64,000 bases of DNA, from contig NZ_JAERRF010000032.1 in the NCBI RefSeq assembly GCF_016741875.1, positions 30,971 through 94,970 of the forward strand, given 5' to 3'. A program made the position numbers and the translations under genes. Shown piece after piece: positions 60,479 to 64,000 of this stretch (the stretch's first letter is position 1; each line of letters starts with the position of its first letter). This stretch comes from Streptomyces coffeae. GTDB lineage: Bacteria; Actinomycetota; Actinomycetes; Streptomycetales; Streptomycetaceae. The notes under the pieces were generated by a model. It had not been told where the DNA came from. It searched no databases and worked only from the letters and a program-made list of their open reading frames with translations.

Positions 60479-63076
60479 TCAAGGCAGGATCTCGACGTAC
60501 CCGTCGGTTCCGTGCACACGGATCTGCTGCCCGTCCCGGATCAGCCGGGTGGCCTGCTCCACGCCCACGACGGCCGGCAAGCCGTACTCCCGGGCAATCA
60601 CTGCGCCATGGGTCATCAGGCCGCCCACCTCCGTCACCAGGCCCGCGATTCCGACGAACAGCGGCGACCAGCTGGGGTCCGTGAAGGTCGTGACCAGGAT
60701 GTCGCCCGCTTCAAGATCGGCCTCCGCCATGTCAAGGACGACGCGGGCCCTTCCCTCGATGGTCCCGGCGGAAACCGGTAGCCCGATCAGGGCGCCGGCC
60801 GGGACGTCGTCGCGCCGGTACGCCCCGGTGACGGCCTCACCATCCGAGGTGAGCACCCGGGGCGGTGTGAGCGCGTGGTACGACCGGAACGCGTCCTTGC
60901 GCTGCTGGATGAGCCGGCCATCCACCTGGTTCGAGCGCACGACGTCGTGGAACTCCTGGAACGTGAGGTAGAAGATGTCCTCCTTCTCAGGAAGCACGTT
61001 GGCCCGCACGAGGCGCTCGGCTTCCTCCAGCAGGGCCTGCTTGTAGACGAAGTAGCGGCTGACGATGCCGTACTTCGGGTACTCCCGGTACCCGATGAAG
61101 GTTCTGACCCGGTCGATCATCCGCTTGGCCTCGTCGGCTTTCCGGTCCCCGTCCGGCAGGGACCGCAAGCGTGACAGCACGTCCTGTTCCTTCTTCTGCG
61201 CCTTCTGCCGCCCTTGCTCGAAGCGCCGCTCGGCGACGCCCGGCTCGAAATTCCTCACGTTGTCGAGGATCACGGGCACGAGCGTGGTGGGGCGCTCGCG
61301 CCAACGTGGCCTCGTGATGTCGATCTCGCCGACGCAGCGCATGCCGTACCGGTCGAGGTAGGCCTCGATGGCGTCGCGCGCTTCGGTCCCGCCCGCGAGC
61401 TTCGCCAGCTCGTCCAGGAAGCCCTCGTCCTCGACGCCCTGCAGGAACGCCACCACCTCCGGATGCGGGCGGATCACGTCCGCGACGTCGAGCAGCGCCA
61501 GTCCCATCTCCGACGTGACGTTGTCGGGGGCGGACAGCGTGAGCGTGTCAGCCACGTTCTTCTCGCCCAGCCACTCCTGCAGCTGGTCGTTGAGCCACCA
61601 CGTGGCCTCCATCCCCGCCATGATCGCCTGAAGGTTCAGCGGATCACTGAGGACTCGCTTGTGCTCCTCGAAGGCCTCCAGCAGGAAGTCGAACAGCGCC
61701 GGTCCGGTCTTCGTCCGGATGTCGCGCTGCAGGGCGGCGATGGACGCCTGGCTTCGCTCGATCAGCTCGGTGACGATGGCCGGATCGGTCTCGATCGGGG
61801 CGGACGCGCCGCGGGCCGGCGGCCCGCCGGGACCCGCGTCCGGGAGCGACGGGACGAAGTCGTCGCGGTCGAGGACGGTCTCCAGCGCGTCCCTGACCAG
61901 CGGATCGCCTCTCCCCATGACGTCCAGGAGGCCGACGCGGCTCGCGGGCGAGGCCAGGCGCCGGGTGACGTCGACGAACAGCCTCCCGCCGGCCTCGTGC
62001 ATCGGCACCATGGCCGTCAGTCGCCACATGGAGAGCCCCAGGGGCTTCATGGGGTCGGTCATCATCTGCTGATGACCGACGGAGACGTAGACGTGATTCT
62101 CCTGGTCGCCGGTCTCGGGGAGGGGGAACAGCGTCGTGATCGGCCGGCTCTGAACGATCTGGAAGTCATCGTCGACCAGGCACCATTCGATGTCCTGCGG
62201 GCGGCCGAAGTGCGCTTCGATCCGCCGCCCGAGCTGCACGAGCCGCACGACCTGCGCATCCGTCAGCGCCGGCTGCTCCTGCCGCTGCGAGTCGATCGCC
62301 GCTTCCTGTGTACCACCGGCCGGCAGGGCGCGAACGGCACGCTGTTTGGCGGCGATCGCCTTGGCGACGACTTCGTCGTGTCGCACCGTGAAGACGTCCG
62401 GGTTCACCAGGCCGGAGACCAGGGCCTCGCCGAGGCCGAAGCCGGCGTCCACGGTGGCGACCTTCCGGTTGCCCGTGACGGGGTCGGCCGTGAACAGGAT
62501 GCCGGCCGCATGCGGGAAGACCATCTGCTGCACGACCACGGCCATGTGGACCGTACGGTGGTCGATGCCGTTCCGCTGGCGGTAGGTCACGGCCCGCTCG
62601 GTGAACAGCGAGGCCCAGCACCGGCTGACATGCTGGAGGATCGTCGTCGGCCCCACGACGTTCAGGTACGTGTCCTGCTGGCCGGCGAAGGAGGCCGTCG
62701 GCAGGTCCTCCGCCGTCGCACTGGATCGGACGGCGCAGGCGGCCTGCTCGCCGAGCTGGGCGAGCGCGCGGGTGATCGCCGCCGCGAGATCGCCCGGGAT
62801 GGCGATCCCTTCGATGGTCCGGCGGATCTGCGCGCTGAGCGTGCGGATCGCCCTCCGGTCGTCCGGGTTCAGGCGCGACAGCTGATCGAGCCAATCGTCG
62901 ATCGACGGCGCTTCCGCCATGATCCGCCGGAAGGCGTCCGTCGTCACGCAAAAGCCGGCCGGCACGCGGATGCCTTCGATCCGCGACAGCCCGCCCAGGT
63001 GCGCGCCCTTGCCGCCGACGACCGCGACCTGCGTCTCGCCAACCTCTTGAAGATCCCACACGTACCGCTCGATCAT
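60479..63076 (-). CDS. rph: Rifampin phosphotransferase
   Basis: An 865-residue dikinase-type enzyme that inactivates rifamycins by phosphorylation, using ATP to make AMP and phosphate. The N-terminal ATP-grasp part (1-320) has GGKGAHLGGLSRIEGIRVPAGF, AVRSSATAEDLPTASFAGQQDTYLNV and DIEWCLVDDDFQIVQSRPI. The central rifampin-binding part is about 325-755. The C-terminal phosphohistidine domain has TEVGGLMTHGAVIAREYGLPAVVGV with H823. The start is ATG complement 63074-63076, behind GGAGGTATCGCG. PEP synthase is a related alternative, but length and the Rph-like centre favour Rph. A rifamycin-associated element lies upstream. Confidence 0.93.
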   Translation of the reverse strand: MIERYVWDLQEVGETQVAVVGGKGAHLGGLSRIEGIRVPAGFCVTTDAFRRIMAEAPSIDDWLDQLSRLNPDDRRAIRTLSAQIRRTIEGIAIPGDLAAAITRALAQLGEQAACAVRSSATAEDLPTASFAGQQDTYLNVVGPTTILQHVSRCWASLFTERAVTYRQRNGIDHRTVHMAVVVQQMVFPHAAGILFTADPVTGNRKVATVDAGFGLGEALVSGLVNPDVFTVRHDEVVAKAIAAKQRAVRALPAGGTQEAAIDSQRQEQPALTDAQVVRLVQLGRRIEAHFGRPQDIEWCLVDDDFQIVQSRPITTLFPLPETGDQENHVYVSVGHQQMMTDPMKPLGLSMWRLTAMVPMHEAGGRLFVDVTRRLASPASRVGLLDVMGRGDPLVRDALETVLDRDDFVPSLPDAGPGGPPARGASAPIETDPAIVTELIERSQASIAALQRDIRTKTGPALFDFLLEAFEEHKRVLSDPLNLQAIMAGMEATWWLNDQLQEWLGEKNVADTLTLSAPDNVTSEMGLALLDVADVIRPHPEVVAFLQGVEDEGFLDELAKLAGGTEARDAIEAYLDRYGMRCVGEIDITRPRWRERPTTLVPVILDNVRNFEPGVAERRFEQGRQKAQKKEQDVLSRLRSLPDGDRKADEAKRMIDRVRTFIGYREYPKYGIVSRYFVYKQALLEEAERLVRANVLPEKEDIFYLTFQEFHDVVRSNQVDGRLIQQRKDAFRSYHALTPPRVLTSDGEAVTGAYRRDDVPAGALIGLPVSAGTIEGRARVVLDMAEADLEAGDILVTTFTDPSWSPLFVGIAGLVTEVGGLMTHGAVIAREYGLPAVVGVEQATRLIRDGQQIRVHGTDGYVEILP

Positions 63077-63743
63077 CGCGATACCTCCGAGGCAGTCGTG
63101 TCCCGTTGCACTGCACTGGCCGATCGAATCACCGGCGCCTCCAGCTCTGTTGAGCCTCTTGTCAGGCGCGTCCTCGTCTCTGGCTGCCCTCCCTCTGACG
63201 AGTCGGCCGACCGCTCCGCCCAGTCGGGCGGCGCGCACCCCGCCCCGAGCGCTCGCGACCGCACTGCCAGTCCCACCACTGGTTCGACGTCACCGCGTCC
63301 CCCATACGTCGACAACACACGCACGTCGTGCCCCCGTTTCCGCAGGTTGTAGCCTCGGCCGACGATTTTGCGCCACCACCCGGGTCTTGCCGCAAGCCCC
63401 CCAGTGCGCTATACGTTAAGAGTGGCAAGGAGAGAGATCTCCTTGCCTTTGCCTTTGCCGTCCGCTGGAACTGACAAGCTTCTCGCGAAGTGGAAGTGAT
63501 GGCGCGCCGCGTACGGGTACGCATCGTTGGCCCAGGGGGATGTCCCATCGGCCTACGGATGCAGCCGCGGAACCAGAAGTTCTTTCCCTTGTCGGCAAGG
63601 CCCGAACGTCGAGCGCGCCGCCATCTCCCGGAGGTCGTCGCGCCATGCGAGTGCTGGGCCAAGCTCGCCCAGCGGACGCTTGACGGTTGCCGTAGCTCAC
63701 ATCGGCCGGCACCCAACCTGCTCCAGCCGGAGGCACTTCCCAG
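63077..63743. other. rph upstream region
   Basis: No gene in 667 bases. It holds the RAE element at 63382-63400 and about 305 bases of leader between it and the rph start. The rest up to 63743 includes no convincing frame. TTGCCA with TATAGC downstream on the minus strand (about 63405-63430) may be part of the promoter, but spacing is poor. Confidence 0.5.
63382..63400 (-). promoter_or_regulatory. Rifamycin-associated element (RAE)
   Basis: On the minus strand the 19 bases read GGGGCTTGCGGCAAGACCC, one mismatch from the RAE consensus GGGGCTTGCGGCAAGGCCC described upstream of rifamycin-resistance genes in actinobacteria. It is an inverted repeat, 305 bases before rph, and implies induction by rifamycins. 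Confidence 0.85.
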
Positions 63744-64000
63744 GTGAAGAAGCGCATCGGGTGCTACCCGCATGTCCGCGTCGAGAGTGGTGGCCGAAGT
63801 GTGGCCACGCAGCCCGGATCGGTTCGGCTGATCGAGACGGTCCGCAAGTCCGGGCTGGACAGTGCGATATCAGCAGCGCTTGTGCCATGGCGCAAGCCGC
63901 GCGCAGTGCACGATCCGGGGAAGATCCTGCTGGATGTGGCGCTCGCGACCGCTCTCGGCGGAGACTGCCTGGCCGATGTCGGCCTGCTGCGGGCAGAGCC
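63744..64000 (+). CDS. IS1380-family transposase, 5' part
   Basis: Frame from GTG 63744 running off the window edge. The start KKRIGCYPHVRVESGG is followed by GSVRLIETVRKSGLDSAISAAL, WRKPRAVHDPGKILLDVALATALGGDCLADVGLLRAEP, the conserved N-terminus of IS1380-type DDE transposases. About 85 of the usual 450-odd residues are in view, so integrity cannot be judged. Confidence 0.82.
   Translation, partial: MKKRIGCYPHVRVESGGRSVATQPGSVRLIETVRKSGLDSAISAALVPWRKPRAVHDPGKILLDVALATALGGDCLADVGLLRAE

Noticed and set aside
60479..63076. PEP synthase or pyruvate phosphate dikinase
   Set aside because: It shares domains with these, but length (865), central region and the upstream RAE favour rifampin phosphotransferase.
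61214..63352. A 712-codon plus-strand frame opposite rph
   Set aside because: Antisense to a well-defined Rph protein with no motif of its own.

Overview
The window is very GC-rich, densely coded DNA with many ATGA/GTGA/TGATG stop-start overlaps, GTG and TTG starts, Tat and lipoprotein signals, and actinobacterial gene families. It reads as a Streptomyces (or close relative) chromosome, probably an accessory or arm-like region because insertion-sequence debris is frequent. I found no rRNA, tRNA or CRISPR array.

Layout. 1-4.6 kb: a minus-strand urease operon (urea transporter, ureA, ureB, ureC, ureF, start of ureG). The ureG piece has lost its Walker-A lysine and its sequence stops resembling UreG before the window edge. 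5-13.3 kb: a degraded zone with remnants of IS110, ISAs1, IS630 and a whole IS200/IS605 element carrying a dead tnpB, plus a broken FtsX permease. Among these lie a GNAT acetyltransferase, a SAM methyltransferase, a secreted GH5 (endoglycoceramidase-like) glycosidase and an orphan squalene/phytoene-synthase-like protein.

13.5-20.4 kb: the most interesting locus, a three-gene operon of a trypsin-like protease with a VMAP-type C-terminus, a MoxR AAA+ ATPase, and a 1229-residue protein joining a vWA domain, a catalytically dead kinase fold and a degenerate P-loop NTPase domain. This matches the predicted vWA-MoxR-VMAP ternary conflict systems, which are thought to sense invaders and release an effector protease.

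20.8-25.3 kb: a secreted phosphoesterase, an MFS transporter and a TolB-like propeller protein in one operon, then a YbaK-type deacylase and a small membrane protein. 25.8-41.4 kb: two carbohydrate-uptake loci facing each other. The plus-strand locus has a PAS/GAF/SpoIIE/HATPase signalling protein, a LacI-type sensor without its DNA-binding domain, a sugar ABC importer and a GH31 glycosidase. The minus-strand locus has a GH42 beta-galactosidase, a gcvPA fragment, a second sugar ABC importer and a GH63-like glucosidase.

41.5-47.2 kb: a split glycine-decarboxylase pair (gcvPA, gcvPB) with an AcoX/NAD-kinase-like protein, an SDR dehydrogenase and a GntR regulator. 47.3-49.3 kb: a secreted beta-lactamase-fold protein and an SGNH hydrolase with 32-bp repeats upstream. 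49.4-59.3 kb: a TetR-controlled module containing an exported amine oxidase, a YtcJ-like amidohydrolase and a complete Dpp/Opp-type ABC importer. Two nearly identical 31-35 bp palindromes sit in front of the two promoters and are strong operator candidates. 59.5-64 kb: a methyltransferase, a rifampin phosphotransferase (rph) with a recognisable rifamycin-associated element upstream, and the start of an IS1380-type transposase at the edge.
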